Source of the DNA: an uncultured Tenacibaculum sp.
Lineage (GTDB): Bacteria > Bacteroidota > Bacteroidia > Flavobacteriales > Flavobacteriaceae
Direction: 5' to 3'
Length of the DNA: 64,000 nucleotides
Assembly: GCF_947499065.1 (NCBI RefSeq)
Contig: NZ_CANMMT010000004.1
Location: forward strand, 124,001-188,000
Shown here: positions 42,175-50,847 of the stretch, piece after piece
Layout of the letters: every line of letters starts with the position of its first letter
Position numbering within the stretch: position 1 is the first letter of the stretch
Notes under the pieces: generated by a model
The model's input: only the letters and a program-made list of their open reading frames with translations
What the model was told of the DNA's origin: nothing
Databases searched by the model: none
Program-made: the position numbers and the translations under genes

Positions 42175-44061
42175 TTATATTAAAAAATATTTATTGTTTG
42201 AACTACTAATTTTTTCTTCCGATAACAATTCGCGCAAAAGTATTAAAATGTTTGCTTCTTTTTGATTTAACAATAAAGACATTTCCTGAACGGTTAGTTC
42301 TTTTTTCTTCTTTAGTAAAGCAATAATTTCATTTGTTATTATAGAAATTTTATTGTTTTTGTTTAAACAAACATCACAAATACCACATTCTGTACCAAAG
42401 TCTTCACCAAAATAAGATAGTAATTGTTGACTTCTACAAATAGTATTGTTTTTGATAAAGAAAATTAAGTCTTTAATTTTTTGTTCTTTCTGAGCTAAAT
42501 AAATCTTAATACTTTTTGATACATTATTAATTGTCCTATCATCTTCCCTAGGATGAAGAAAAAATAATTCGGAATCGTTGGTAGCTTTATTGTATTCAAT
42601 AAAACCATTCTCAGCCATACGTTCTAATTCTTGAATAACAAACCAAGAAGTAACGCCTGTTTTTTTTGCAATATAAAACTCATCAATTTTTATTTGAGTT
42701 TCAAAAATACCACCATACAATCGTAATAAACTTTGTATAAAATTTTTGGAAGTAGAATTTTGTTTATAATGCAATAATACTTGATTATTCGAAACAATAA
42801 ATTGAACAGTAGATTTTTGATTAAAATTATTATTTAATTCAATAATCCCATTACTATTTAGAATTTGTAACGCATTATATGTTTTGTTAGGAGCTAATTT
42901 ATATTTATTAGAAAACTCTAAAAGATTAAAGTTAAAACTAGTTTCTATAAGTTCTCCTTTAGCTATTTGAAAATGTTGATATAGTTTTTGATGAACGATT
43001 TTAATATCATCAATAGTTGGTAAAGATTTTTTTAATAACTCTTTACTAAGTTTTATATCACTTTCATTAGTTAATACTACAGAAAAAGCTTTGTTTCCGT
43101 TTCTTCCACCACGTCCAGCTTCCTGAATATAATTTTCTATAGAAGAAGGTAAATTCAAATGTATAACTACGCGTACATTTGGTTTGTCTATTCCCATTCC
43201 AAAGGCATTTGTAGCTACAATAATTGGAGTTTTTTCACTCATCCAATTATCAAAAGCTATCTTTTTCTCGAGAGCTGTTAAACCTCCATGATAAAAAGAA
43301 CTTTTAAAGTTATTTGCATTTAAATAAGCACTAATCTCTTTAGTTTTTGCTCTTGAATTTACATAAACAATAGCGGGCGCTTTTGTTTTAGTAAAAATTT
43401 TACGAAGCTTTCCAAGCTTATCATCAGTTTTAAAAATTTGATATGCTAAATTTTCTCTATAAAAAGATTTTTTAAATACTTGTGAAGATTCTATTGCAAG
43501 AGAAGTAATAATATCATTAATAACCTTGTTAGTAGCAGTAGCTGTTAAGGCTATGATATTAGTTTCAGGCTGTAGTTCTTTTAGTACTTTAATGTTTTGA
43601 TATGAAGGCCGAAAATCGTGCCCCCATTCAGAAATACAATGAGCTTCATCTATAGCAATTAAGTTAACATGAAGTTGCTTAATTTTTTCTTGAATAAAAC
43701 GGGACTGAAGTCTTTCAGGTGATAGATATAAAAACTTGGTTCTTCCAAATTTAATATTATCAAACAAAGTAATAATATCGTCTTGAGAACTTCCAGAAGG
43801 AATAATAGTAGCTTTTATACCTTTATCATTTAAATTGCTTACCTGATCTTGCATTAAAGCAACCAATGGAGAAATCACTATACAAACACCTTCTTTTAAT
43901 AAGGCTGGTATTTGAAAACAAATAGATTTACCACCACCAGTAGGTAATAAAGCAATAGTATCTTTGCCTTCTAAAACAGAAGAAATTATTTCTTGTTGGG
44001 GAGTTCTAAAAGAAGAATATCCCCAATAATGTTTTAATATTTTTAAAGCTTCATCATACAT
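42175..44061 (-). CDS. recQ: RecQ-family ATP-dependent DNA helicase
   Basis: A 3'-5' DNA helicase for recombination and replication repair. The 628-residue protein has the RecQ motif 0 region (YWGYSSFRTPQQEII), Walker A LLPTGGGKSICFQ and motif II IAIDEAHCISEWGHDFRP with the RecQ aromatic-rich loop. Motif VI is IQEAGRGGRNG. The zinc-binding Cys residues follow (CRSQQLLSYFGEDFGTECG and CDVC), then a winged-helix region. I see no HRDC domain, so it is the short form; flavobacteria often also have a longer RecQ. It overlaps the NTPase gene by 8 bases. Confidence 0.93.
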   Translation of the reverse strand: MYDEALKILKHYWGYSSFRTPQQEIISSVLEGKDTIALLPTGGGKSICFQIPALLKEGVCIVISPLVALMQDQVSNLNDKGIKATIIPSGSSQDDIITLFDNIKFGRTKFLYLSPERLQSRFIQEKIKQLHVNLIAIDEAHCISEWGHDFRPSYQNIKVLKELQPETNIIALTATATNKVINDIITSLAIESSQVFKKSFYRENLAYQIFKTDDKLGKLRKIFTKTKAPAIVYVNSRAKTKEISAYLNANNFKSSFYHGGLTALEKKIAFDNWMSEKTPIIVATNAFGMGIDKPNVRVVIHLNLPSSIENYIQEAGRGGRNGNKAFSVVLTNESDIKLSKELLKKSLPTIDDIKIVHQKLYQHFQIAKGELIETSFNFNLLEFSNKYKLAPNKTYNALQILNSNGIIELNNNFNQKSTVQFIVSNNQVLLHYKQNSTSKNFIQSLLRLYGGIFETQIKIDEFYIAKKTGVTSWFVIQELERMAENGFIEYNKATNDSELFFLHPREDDRTINNVSKSIKIYLAQKEQKIKDLIFFIKNNTICRSQQLLSYFGEDFGTECGICDVCLNKNNKISIITNEIIALLKKKKELTVQEMSLLLNQKEANILILLRELLSEEKISSSNNKYFLI

Positions 44062-44596
44062 CGTTTTTTAACGAGTGTAAAATAAAATCGCATCGTTCAT
44101 TTACAGTTCCAAAAGGAACGTTGATAATTTCGTAACCTATTTCTTCATAAGCTTCCTTTAAAAAAGTATCAATTTTTACAGATTGCTCATAGGTTTCGTA
44201 GCGTTCATTGTCAGATTTGTATATGGCTTCCCAAGGAGCGCACATATACACCTTGTTGTATAAGTGTTTATTACTTTTTTCTTTATAAATAGGAGGGTAG
44301 TCGTTACCTAAATAATTCATATACGCATGAACATCAGGAATTCCTCTATCAAAAAAGATAATTGAACTATCACTTTTTTGAGCATCTAAATATTGTTGTT
44401 CTCTTCCTTCTAATAATAGTTGACTAAATAATAAAGGTTGTTCTAAGAATAATTGATCTATACCTTCTTTTTGAGCTTTTAGGGTTACTTCTCTTGATAT
44501 TTCTGGCATACATTCGTAACCACGTTTTATAAGCTCTCTTAAAATTGAAGACTTTCCAGTACCTGGACCTCCTATAATTACTATTTTTTGTTGCAT
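44054..44596 (-). CDS. AAA_28-type P-loop NTPase/kinase-like protein
   Basis: A 180-residue P-loop protein starting IVIIGGPGTGKSSILRELI (Walker A). IIFFDRGIPDVHAYM is the Walker B/LID region seen in the AAA_28 family, which includes the nucleotide-kinase part of NadR-like proteins. The family has no general assigned substrate. It overlaps recQ by 8 bases and is first in a run with recQ and fmt. The promoter box is so close to the ATG that the mRNA is probably leaderless. Confidence 0.83.
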   Translation of the reverse strand: MQQKIVIIGGPGTGKSSILRELIKRGYECMPEISREVTLKAQKEGIDQLFLEQPLLFSQLLLEGREQQYLDAQKSDSSIIFFDRGIPDVHAYMNYLGNDYPPIYKEKSNKHLYNKVYMCAPWEAIYKSDNERYETYEQSVKIDTFLKEAYEEIGYEIINVPFGTVNERCDFILHSLKNDV

Positions 44597-44600
44597 TTTG

Positions 44601-44608
44601 CAAAAATA
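44601..44608 (-). promoter_or_regulatory. -7 box before the AAA_28 gene, predicting a leaderless mRNA
   Basis: Minus-strand TATTTTTG ends 5 bases before the A of the ATG (44596), so the transcript should begin at the start codon. Confidence 0.6.
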
Positions 44609-44640
44609 AAAGTTTCAATTTATAAATGTAATAAATAGTG

Positions 44641-44648
44641 TAATTTTG
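44641..44648 (+). promoter_or_regulatory. -7 box before the DUF493 gene
   Basis: TAATTTTG, exact TAnnTTTG, 57 bases before the ATG at 44705, divergent from the AAA_28 promoter. Confidence 0.45.
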
Positions 44649-44704
44649 TTCTCCATCATTTTTTAAGACAATTTATGATGGAAAATTTTTAAAAGAATAA
44701 AAAT

Positions 44705-44986
44705 ATGTCAGATAGAGAAGCGTTTTATATTAAGTTAAAAGCACAATTAGAGGATACTACCAAGTTTCCAGCCAAATATTTATATAAATTTATAGTGCCA
44801 ACAGATGGTAATCAAGTAGAGGAAGTAAAAGAGTTATTTAATGCAGGAGGAGCTGTTATTGATACCAAAAAATCAAGAACGGGAAAGTATGTTAGTGTTT
44901 CTATACATATTAAGGTGAAAGGGGCTGATGAAGTAATATCGTACTATAAAAAAGCCGAAGCTATTAAAGGAATAATATCGTTATAA
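44705..44986 (+). CDS. DUF493 family protein (YbeD-like)
   Basis: A 93-residue protein of the DUF493/YbeD family, small ACT-like ferredoxin folds of unknown role. Family features are the KFPAKYLYKFIVP strand, the SRTGKYVSVSIHI strand, and the terminal GADEVISYYKKAEAIKGIISL helix and strand, where YbeD ends with a similar VKMLL. It ends one base before the first PPIase gene and probably shares its transcript. Confidence 0.85.
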   Translation: MSDREAFYIKLKAQLEDTTKFPAKYLYKFIVPTDGNQVEEVKELFNAGGAVIDTKKSRTGKYVSVSIHIKVKGADEVISYYKKAEAIKGIISL

Positions 44987-44987
44987 G

Positions 44988-46595
44988 ATGAGAAAACAGT
45001 TTTTATATTTTTTTGTATGTTTTGTAAGTTCAATGTCTTTTGCTCAAAAAGATAAAGAGCTATTTAGAATAAATAATGAACCAGTTATGGTTTCGGAATT
45101 TAAACAAGTATATGAGAAAAATTTAGCTGTTTTAGAAGATGAAGCATCTAAAGATATTGATAACTATCTTGAACTGTACATAAATTATAAATTAAAAGTA
45201 AAAGAAGCTTATAAATTAAAATTAGATACTTTAAAGACTTATAAAAGAGAGTTAGAAGGTTACAAAAACCAATTAATAGCTCCTTATTTACAGGATAATG
45301 ATTATTTAAAAAAATTAATAAAAGAAGCTTACGATAGAACTAAGAATGAAGTAAGAGCTAGTCATATTTTAATTAAGTATCCAAAGAAGATGGAAGAAAA
45401 AGATTCACTAGTTCTTTACAAGAAGATATCAGACATAAGAAATAGAATTTTGTCTGGTGAATCTTTTGAAAAAGTGGCGAAGGAAGTATCTGAAGATCCT
45501 TCTGCCAAAATTAATGGTGGAGATTTGGGATATTTTAAAGCTTTTACTATGGTATACCCTTTTGAAGAAACTGCTTATAAAACAAAAGTAGGAGAAGTTT
45601 CTAAACCGTTTAAAACAAGGTTTGGATATCATATTTTAAAAACTACAGGAAAGAGAGAATCCAAAGGAGAATTTGAAGTTGCTCATATTTTAATAAAAGC
45701 TTCTGAAGGAGACAAGGAGAAAATTAACTCAATTTATAAAAAGTTAAAATCAGGAGAGTCTTTTGAGAATGTAGCTGAAAAGTATTCAGAAGATAAAGGA
45801 ACAGCAACTTTAGGAGGAAAACTACCAAAGTTCGGTACAGGAAAGATGGTAGAAAGTTTTGAGAATGCAGTAAGAGGACTAAATGAAGAAGGAAGTTATA
45901 GTAAACCATTCAAAACTAGATATGGATGGCATATTGTAAAATTATTGAAAAAATATCCGGTGGGTTCATTTGAAGAGATTAAAAGTGAATTGACTAGAAA
46001 AATGAAAAAATCCAATAGAGCAGGTTTATCAAAACAAGCGGTATTAAATAAACTTAAAAGAGAGTATAAAATAAAAGAGAATAAAAATGCTTTAAAAGTT
46101 TTTTTAAATACTAATACACATGTTTTAGAAACTCAAGATTTAAAAGAGGTTTTATTTACAATAAATAAGGATAAAAAGATTTTACAAAAGGATTTTATGA
46201 ACTTCATTGGTCATAGGCATAGTCATAATGTGAAAGATTTGTATGAAAAATTTAAAGATGCTGAAATTATAACCTATTTTAAAGATGATTTAGTTCATAA
46301 AGAACCAGAATACAGAAATGTATTGTTAGAGTATAAAGAAGGATTGTTATTGTTTGATTTAATGCAGAAAAAGATTTGGAATAGAGCATCTAAAGATACC
46401 TTAGAGCTAAAGAAGATGTATGAGTTAAATAAAACGAAATATAAGAATAAAAAGTTTGAAGAAGTTAGAGGTCATATTATGAATGACTATCAAAAGAAGC
46501 TAGAAAAAGAATGGGTTGAAAATTTAAGAGAAAATAATAAAATTATAGTAAAAGAAAGGGAGTTAAAGAAGTTTAAAAAAATATTTAATCAATAA
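44988..46595 (+). CDS. Periplasmic peptidyl-prolyl isomerase with two parvulin domains
   Basis: A 535-residue envelope chaperone/PPIase. After a signal peptide (about 1-20, MSFAQ) comes a SurA-N-like helical region (ELFRINNEPVMVSEFKQVY). Then there are two rotamase domains: about 118-220 (VRASHILIKYPKK...GGDLGYFKAF...FGYHILKTTG) and about 225-325 (FEVAHILIKASEG...GGKLPKFGTG...YGWHIVKLLK). The C-terminal 200 residues are Lys-rich and helical, with no match I recognise. It is the first of three consecutive SurA-like genes; they probably assist outer-membrane and secreted proteins. Confidence 0.9.
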   Translation: MRKQFLYFFVCFVSSMSFAQKDKELFRINNEPVMVSEFKQVYEKNLAVLEDEASKDIDNYLELYINYKLKVKEAYKLKLDTLKTYKRELEGYKNQLIAPYLQDNDYLKKLIKEAYDRTKNEVRASHILIKYPKKMEEKDSLVLYKKISDIRNRILSGESFEKVAKEVSEDPSAKINGGDLGYFKAFTMVYPFEETAYKTKVGEVSKPFKTRFGYHILKTTGKRESKGEFEVAHILIKASEGDKEKINSIYKKLKSGESFENVAEKYSEDKGTATLGGKLPKFGTGKMVESFENAVRGLNEEGSYSKPFKTRYGWHIVKLLKKYPVGSFEEIKSELTRKMKKSNRAGLSKQAVLNKLKREYKIKENKNALKVFLNTNTHVLETQDLKEVLFTINKDKKILQKDFMNFIGHRHSHNVKDLYEKFKDAEIITYFKDDLVHKEPEYRNVLLEYKEGLLLFDLMQKKIWNRASKDTLELKKMYELNKTKYKNKKFEEVRGHIMNDYQKKLEKEWVENLRENNKIIVKERELKKFKKIFNQ

Positions 46596-46598
46596 AAA

Positions 46599-47456
46599 AT
46601 GAAGAGGGGATTCTTTTTTATAACATTACTACTTATAGTCTCTTGTGATTTAATTAGTATTAAGAGGGAAAAATTTAGGGAGGACAAGCCTATTGCAACT
46701 GTATATAATAAAAATTTATACAAAAAAGATATAGAGGATTTATTACCAAAGGGAATAACAGCAAAAGATAGTTTAGTTATTGTAAAAGGTTTAATAAATT
46801 CATGGGCAAAACAGCAATTATTATTAGCTAAAGCGGAAGAAAATATTTCTGAAGTAAATAGTGAGAAAATAGAAAGCTTAGTAAACGATTACAAAAAAAG
46901 TCTATATATCAATGGTTATAAAGAACGTCTTATAAAGCAGCAATTAGATACCATTGTAACAGAAGAAGAAATAGATTCGTATTATCAGAAAAATAAAGAA
47001 AACTTCAAGCTAAACGAAGAGTTATTACAGTTTGAATATATTCATTTTGGTAAAGATTTTTTAGATAAGGATGAAACGGTAAAAAAGTTTAAGTCCAATA
47101 AAGAAGAAGATAAAGAAGATTTGGAAAGTTATTTATTAAACTTTAAATCCTACCGATTACAAGACTCAACTTGGGTTACAATTGATTATCTAAAGAAAAG
47201 TATTGCTCCTTTTCAGAAAGAATCTAAGGAAAATTTGTTAAAAATATCCAAATTCATACAAAAAGAAGATAGTTTAGGAGTATATTTGGTCGCTGTAAAA
47301 AATATGTTACCAAGAAATGCTACGGCCCCTTTAACGTTTGTTAGTTCAAGGATTAAGCAAATTATTTTACACAAAAGAAAATTAGAATTAATAAGAGAGA
47401 TAGAAAAAACGCTGATAAATGATGCAATTCAAAACAAAAACTTTAAAGAATACTAG
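46599..47456 (+). CDS. SurA-N-like lipoprotein
   Basis: A 285-residue lipoprotein (lipobox LIVSCDL, Cys at about 16) that resembles the N-terminal chaperone part of SurA. It opens IATVYNKNLYKKDIEDLLPK, like the SurA/PpiD 'I-A-x-V-N' entry, with long helices (LINSWAKQQLLLAKAEENI). I see no rotamase active-site motif, so it is probably a chaperone rather than an isomerase. It starts 3 bases after the preceding PPIase stop and overlaps the next gene by 38 bases. Confidence 0.8.
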   Translation: MKRGFFFITLLLIVSCDLISIKREKFREDKPIATVYNKNLYKKDIEDLLPKGITAKDSLVIVKGLINSWAKQQLLLAKAEENISEVNSEKIESLVNDYKKSLYINGYKERLIKQQLDTIVTEEEIDSYYQKNKENFKLNEELLQFEYIHFGKDFLDKDETVKKFKSNKEEDKEDLESYLLNFKSYRLQDSTWVTIDYLKKSIAPFQKESKENLLKISKFIQKEDSLGVYLVAVKNMLPRNATAPLTFVSSRIKQIILHKRKLELIREIEKTLINDAIQNKNFKEY

Positions 47457-48801
47457 TATTTTATTCACCTTTTTTTTAGCTAGTTTAGGAGTTGTAAATG
47501 CTCAACAAGCTAAAAAAATTGATGGAGTAGCTGTAGTAATAGGTAAAAATATTGTTTTAGATTCTGATATAGATAAATTCAAACAAGAAGTTGAAGCAAG
47601 AAGCGAAGGGAAAGTGAAATTTTCCGATTGCGAAATGCTAGAGGAATTAATGCAGCAAAAATTATTAGCCCATCATGCAGTAATAGATAGTGTTGTAGTT
47701 TCACAGGCAGATATTGACTCTAGAGTTCAAAGGAGTGTGGCTTTTTTTGTTAATCAATATGGAGATGAAGAAAAAGCTTATAAAGCTTATGGATTTAACG
47801 ATTTGCAAGATTTTAAGAGAGAGTTAGGGAGAGTCCAAAAAGAAAATGCATTAATTGAGAAAGAGCAACAAAAAATAACTGAAAAAGTAGATGTAACTCC
47901 AGAAGAAGTTCGTGTTTATTTTAAAGGTTTAAAAGATAAAAATGAGTTGCCAGAAATACCAGCTGAAGTAGAAATAGCTCAATTAGTATTAAAAGCAGAG
48001 CCTACAAAAGAGGAAAACGAGCGTATCATAAAAAAGCTTAATGAAATTAAAAAGCAGGTAGAAGGAGGAGCAAGCTTTAAATTAAAAGCTATTATTAATT
48101 CTGATGATCCTAGTGTTGCTCAAAATGGAGGTAATATGGGAGTTATTACTAAAGAAACAAACTTTGTTAAAGAATTTAAAGAAGTTGCTTTTTCTTTAGA
48201 AGAGGGAGAAGTTTCAGAACCATTTGTATCTCCTTTTGGATTTCATATTATTTTACTAAATAAAATAAAAGGAAAAGGAAGAGATGTTTCTCATATTTTA
48301 TTGCAACCAGAAATTGCTGATGAAAAATTAAAAGAAACTAAGGAGCAAATAGAAAAAATTAAAAAAGATTTAGAAGAAGAAAAAATAACTTTTGAAGAAG
48401 CTGTCAAAAAATATTCTGAAGATAAAGATACGAAGAACAATGGTGGTTTAATAATTAACCCTTATACAAACGAGTCTACTTTTGAATTAACAAGAATGCC
48501 ACCAGATTTATTTGGAAGAATTAGTGAGCTTAAAAAAGGAGATCTTTCAGATATATTTTATGATGAAACACGTGAAGGTGAAAAGATGTATAAGTTAATC
48601 TTTTTAAAGAATAAAACTGAAACACATAAAGCTGATCTTGTAAAAGATTATGTAAGAATGCAACAGTTTGCTTTAGCAAAAAAGAAAGAAGAAGAGGTTG
48701 TTAAATGGTCTAAAGATAAAATCCAAGAAACTTATATAAAATTAGGAAATAATTATAAGTCTTGTACCTTTAAAAAAGATTGGAAAAAAGGAAATAAATA
48801 A
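47419..48801 (+). CDS. surA: SurA-like periplasmic chaperone/peptidyl-prolyl isomerase
   Basis: A 460-residue periplasmic protein with signal peptide (about 1-29, VVNAQ), the SurA start KIDGVAVVIGKNIVLDSDID, and a SurA-N helical domain (CEMLEELMQQKLLAHHAV). It has two parvulin domains: about 175-285 (EVEIAQLVLKA...GGNMGVIT...FGFHIILLNKI) and about 290-400 (GRDVSHILLQP...NGGLIINPYT). In other bacteria SurA delivers beta-barrel proteins to the outer membrane. ATGs at 47419 and 47422 are both possible; the reading frame overlaps the upstream lipoprotein gene by 38 bases. Confidence 0.9.
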   Translation: MMQFKTKTLKNTSILFTFFLASLGVVNAQQAKKIDGVAVVIGKNIVLDSDIDKFKQEVEARSEGKVKFSDCEMLEELMQQKLLAHHAVIDSVVVSQADIDSRVQRSVAFFVNQYGDEEKAYKAYGFNDLQDFKRELGRVQKENALIEKEQQKITEKVDVTPEEVRVYFKGLKDKNELPEIPAEVEIAQLVLKAEPTKEENERIIKKLNEIKKQVEGGASFKLKAIINSDDPSVAQNGGNMGVITKETNFVKEFKEVAFSLEEGEVSEPFVSPFGFHIILLNKIKGKGRDVSHILLQPEIADEKLKETKEQIEKIKKDLEEEKITFEEAVKKYSEDKDTKNNGGLIINPYTNESTFELTRMPPDLFGRISELKKGDLSDIFYDETREGEKMYKLIFLKNKTETHKADLVKDYVRMQQFALAKKKEEEVVKWSKDKIQETYIKLGNNYKSCTFKKDWKKGNK

Positions 48802-48832
48802 AAAATAATAATTTTATTATACTTATATTGTC

Positions 48833-48852
48833 ATTCCCGCGAAAGCGGGAAT
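48833..48852. repeat. GC-rich palindromic (REP-like) element
   Basis: ATTCCCGC-GAAA-GCGGGAAT: an 8-bp perfect stem with a GNRA loop, preceded by TGTC and followed by CTC. It is the only strongly GC-rich stretch in the AT-rich gap. This string is a widespread repeat-type element in bacterial genomes; it may end transcription of the PPIase genes. Confidence 0.65.
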
Positions 48853-48905
48853 CTCATTTTATAAAAGTTTGTAAAAAATATTGTATTAAAAATAAAAGAT
48901 AATTT

Positions 48906-49859
48906 ATGTCTGATGTAACTGCGGTAAACAATTTGGTTCAAAAATATTCTCAATTGCAACAAGAAATAGGAAAAGTAATAATAGGACAACAAGAAGCCGT
49001 TGATTATACTTTATTGTCTATTTTATGTGGAGGACATTCTCTTTTAGTTGGTGTTCCAGGTTTAGCAAAAACATTATTAGTTAATACAATTTCTAACGTA
49101 TTAGGCTTACAATTTAGTCGTATACAGTTTACTCCAGATTTAATGCCTTCTGATATTTTAGGAAGTGAAATATTAGATGAGAATCGAAATTTTAAGTTCA
49201 TTAAAGGACCAATATTTTCTAATATAATTTTGGCTGATGAGATTAACCGTACACCTCCTAAAACACAAGCTGCATTGTTAGAAGCAATGCAAGAGAAATC
49301 TGTAACAGTGGCAGGGCATCAATATAAGTTAGATTTACCATTTTTTGTGCTAGCAACTCAAAATCCAATAGAGCAAGAAGGAACCTATCCTTTACCGGAA
49401 GCGCAATTAGATAGGTTTATGTTTTCTATTAACTTGGAATATCCATCATTTGAAGAAGAGGTACAAGTAGTAAAGAATACGACTTCAATAATTAATCAAA
49501 ACGTAAAATCAATTTTTTCTGCTCAAGAAATTATAGAGGTGCAAAAATTAATAAGGAAAATTCCAGTAGCAGATAATGTGATAGAGTATGCAGTAGGTTT
49601 AGTTGGTAAAACAAGACCTAAATCTGATAGAGCTACTAGTTTTGTTAAAAAATACATTGACTGGGGAGCTGGACCAAGAGCTTCACAAAATTTAATATTA
49701 GCTGCTAAAGCGCATGCAGCTGTTAAAGGAAAATATTCTCCAGATATTGAAGATGTTCAAGCAGTTGCAATTCCTATTTTATCGCATAGGGTTGTCAAAA
49801 ATTATAAAGCGGAAGCAGAAGGAATTACTATAAAAGAAATTATAGGTTCGTTATTTTAA
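48906..49859 (+). CDS. MoxR-family AAA+ ATPase
   Basis: A 317-residue AAA+ ATPase of the MoxR group, chaperone-like proteins that often activate partner proteins with von Willebrand factor A domains. Walker A is LLVGVPGLAKTLLV and Walker B is IILADEINRTPPKTQAALLEAM. Sensor motif FFVLATQNPIEQEGTYPLPEAQLDRF is fully conserved, and the C-terminal lid ends with GPRASQNLILAAKAHA. The usual DUF58/VWA partner genes are not next to it; a terminator follows and the neighbour on the other side is convergent. Confidence 0.95.
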   Translation: MSDVTAVNNLVQKYSQLQQEIGKVIIGQQEAVDYTLLSILCGGHSLLVGVPGLAKTLLVNTISNVLGLQFSRIQFTPDLMPSDILGSEILDENRNFKFIKGPIFSNIILADEINRTPPKTQAALLEAMQEKSVTVAGHQYKLDLPFFVLATQNPIEQEGTYPLPEAQLDRFMFSINLEYPSFEEEVQVVKNTTSIINQNVKSIFSAQEIIEVQKLIRKIPVADNVIEYAVGLVGKTRPKSDRATSFVKKYIDWGAGPRASQNLILAAKAHAAVKGKYSPDIEDVQAVAIPILSHRVVKNYKAEAEGITIKEIIGSLF

Positions 49860-49862
49860 AAT

Positions 49863-49898
49863 AAAAAAGGAAGTTTCAAATCAGAAACTTCCTTTTTT
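49863..49898. terminator. Bidirectional terminator between moxR and the dehydrogenase gene
   Basis: A 15-bp stem (AAAAAAGGAAGTTTC, 49863-49877, with 49884-49898) and a six-base loop. Confidence 0.92.
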
Positions 49899-49922
49899 AT
49901 TATTGTTAAGCTTATAAAGCGA

Positions 49923-50810
49923 TTAAGAGAACATTTTAGCCACTTTTTCGGCTTTTCTACTTTCGCTATAGTCGTAAAAACCTTCACCAGATTTAACACC
50001 TAATTTACCAGCCATAACCATGTTAACTAATAATGGACATGGAGCATACTTAGGGTTTTTAAATCCATCATACATTACATTTAAGATAGATAAGCATACA
50101 TCTAAACCAATAAAGTCGGCTAATTGTAAAGGACCCATTGGATGTGCCATACCTAATTTCATTACAGTGTCAATTTCAGCAACACCAGCAACTCCATTGT
50201 ATAATGTCTCTATAGATTCGTTAATCATAGGCATTAAGATACGATTTGCAACAAAACCAGGGTAGTCATTAACCTCTACAGGAACTTTGTTTATTTTCTT
50301 CGTTAAATCAACTGTAAAGTCCATTACTTCGTCAGAAGTGTTGTATCCTCTAATGATTTCAACTAACTTCATAATTGGCACTGGATTCATAAAGTGCATT
50401 CCAATTACTTTCTCAGGTCTTTTAGTTGCCGCAGCAATTTGAGTTATTGAAATAGAAGAAGTATTAGTTGCTAGAATTGTTTCTTCAGGACAAACTTCAT
50501 CTAAATCTTTAAAAATCTTTAATTTTAAGTCAACATTTTCTGTAGCAGCTTCTACTACTAAACTAGCTTGTTGTACACCTTCTTTTATAGAGGTAAAAGT
50601 GGTAATATTGTTTAAAGTATTGTCTTTGTCTTCAGAGCTAATTTTTTCTTTAGCTACCATTCTGTCTAAGTTCTTAGTAATGGTTGCAATACCTCTATCT
50701 AAAGAATCTTGTGATATATCAATAAGTTGAACGTTATATCCAAATTGAGCAAATGTATGAGCGATTCCATTCCCCATAGTTCCAGCTCCAATTACTGCGA
50801 TATTTTCCAT
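49923..50810 (-). CDS. 3-hydroxyacyl-CoA (3-hydroxybutyryl-CoA) dehydrogenase
   Basis: Oxidises L-3-hydroxyacyl-CoA to 3-ketoacyl-CoA with NAD(P). The 295-residue protein has the Rossmann GAGTMGNGIAHTFA (residues 8-21), VVEAATENVDLK, ATNTSSISIT, GMHFMNPVPIMKLVEII (catalytic His), NDYPGFVANRILMPM and a C-terminal dimer domain (GMAHPMGPLQLADFIGLD). The sequence matches the single-domain Hbd/PaaH group. It lies 37 bases after the Gfo/Idh/MocA gene on the same strand. Confidence 0.94.
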   Translation of the reverse strand: MENIAVIGAGTMGNGIAHTFAQFGYNVQLIDISQDSLDRGIATITKNLDRMVAKEKISSEDKDNTLNNITTFTSIKEGVQQASLVVEAATENVDLKLKIFKDLDEVCPEETILATNTSSISITQIAAATKRPEKVIGMHFMNPVPIMKLVEIIRGYNTSDEVMDFTVDLTKKINKVPVEVNDYPGFVANRILMPMINESIETLYNGVAGVAEIDTVMKLGMAHPMGPLQLADFIGLDVCLSILNVMYDGFKNPKYAPCPLLVNMVMAGKLGVKSGEGFYDYSESRKAEKVAKMFS

Positions 50811-50847
50811 GTTGTATGTATAGTTTTATTTTTTATTTAAAGTTTGA

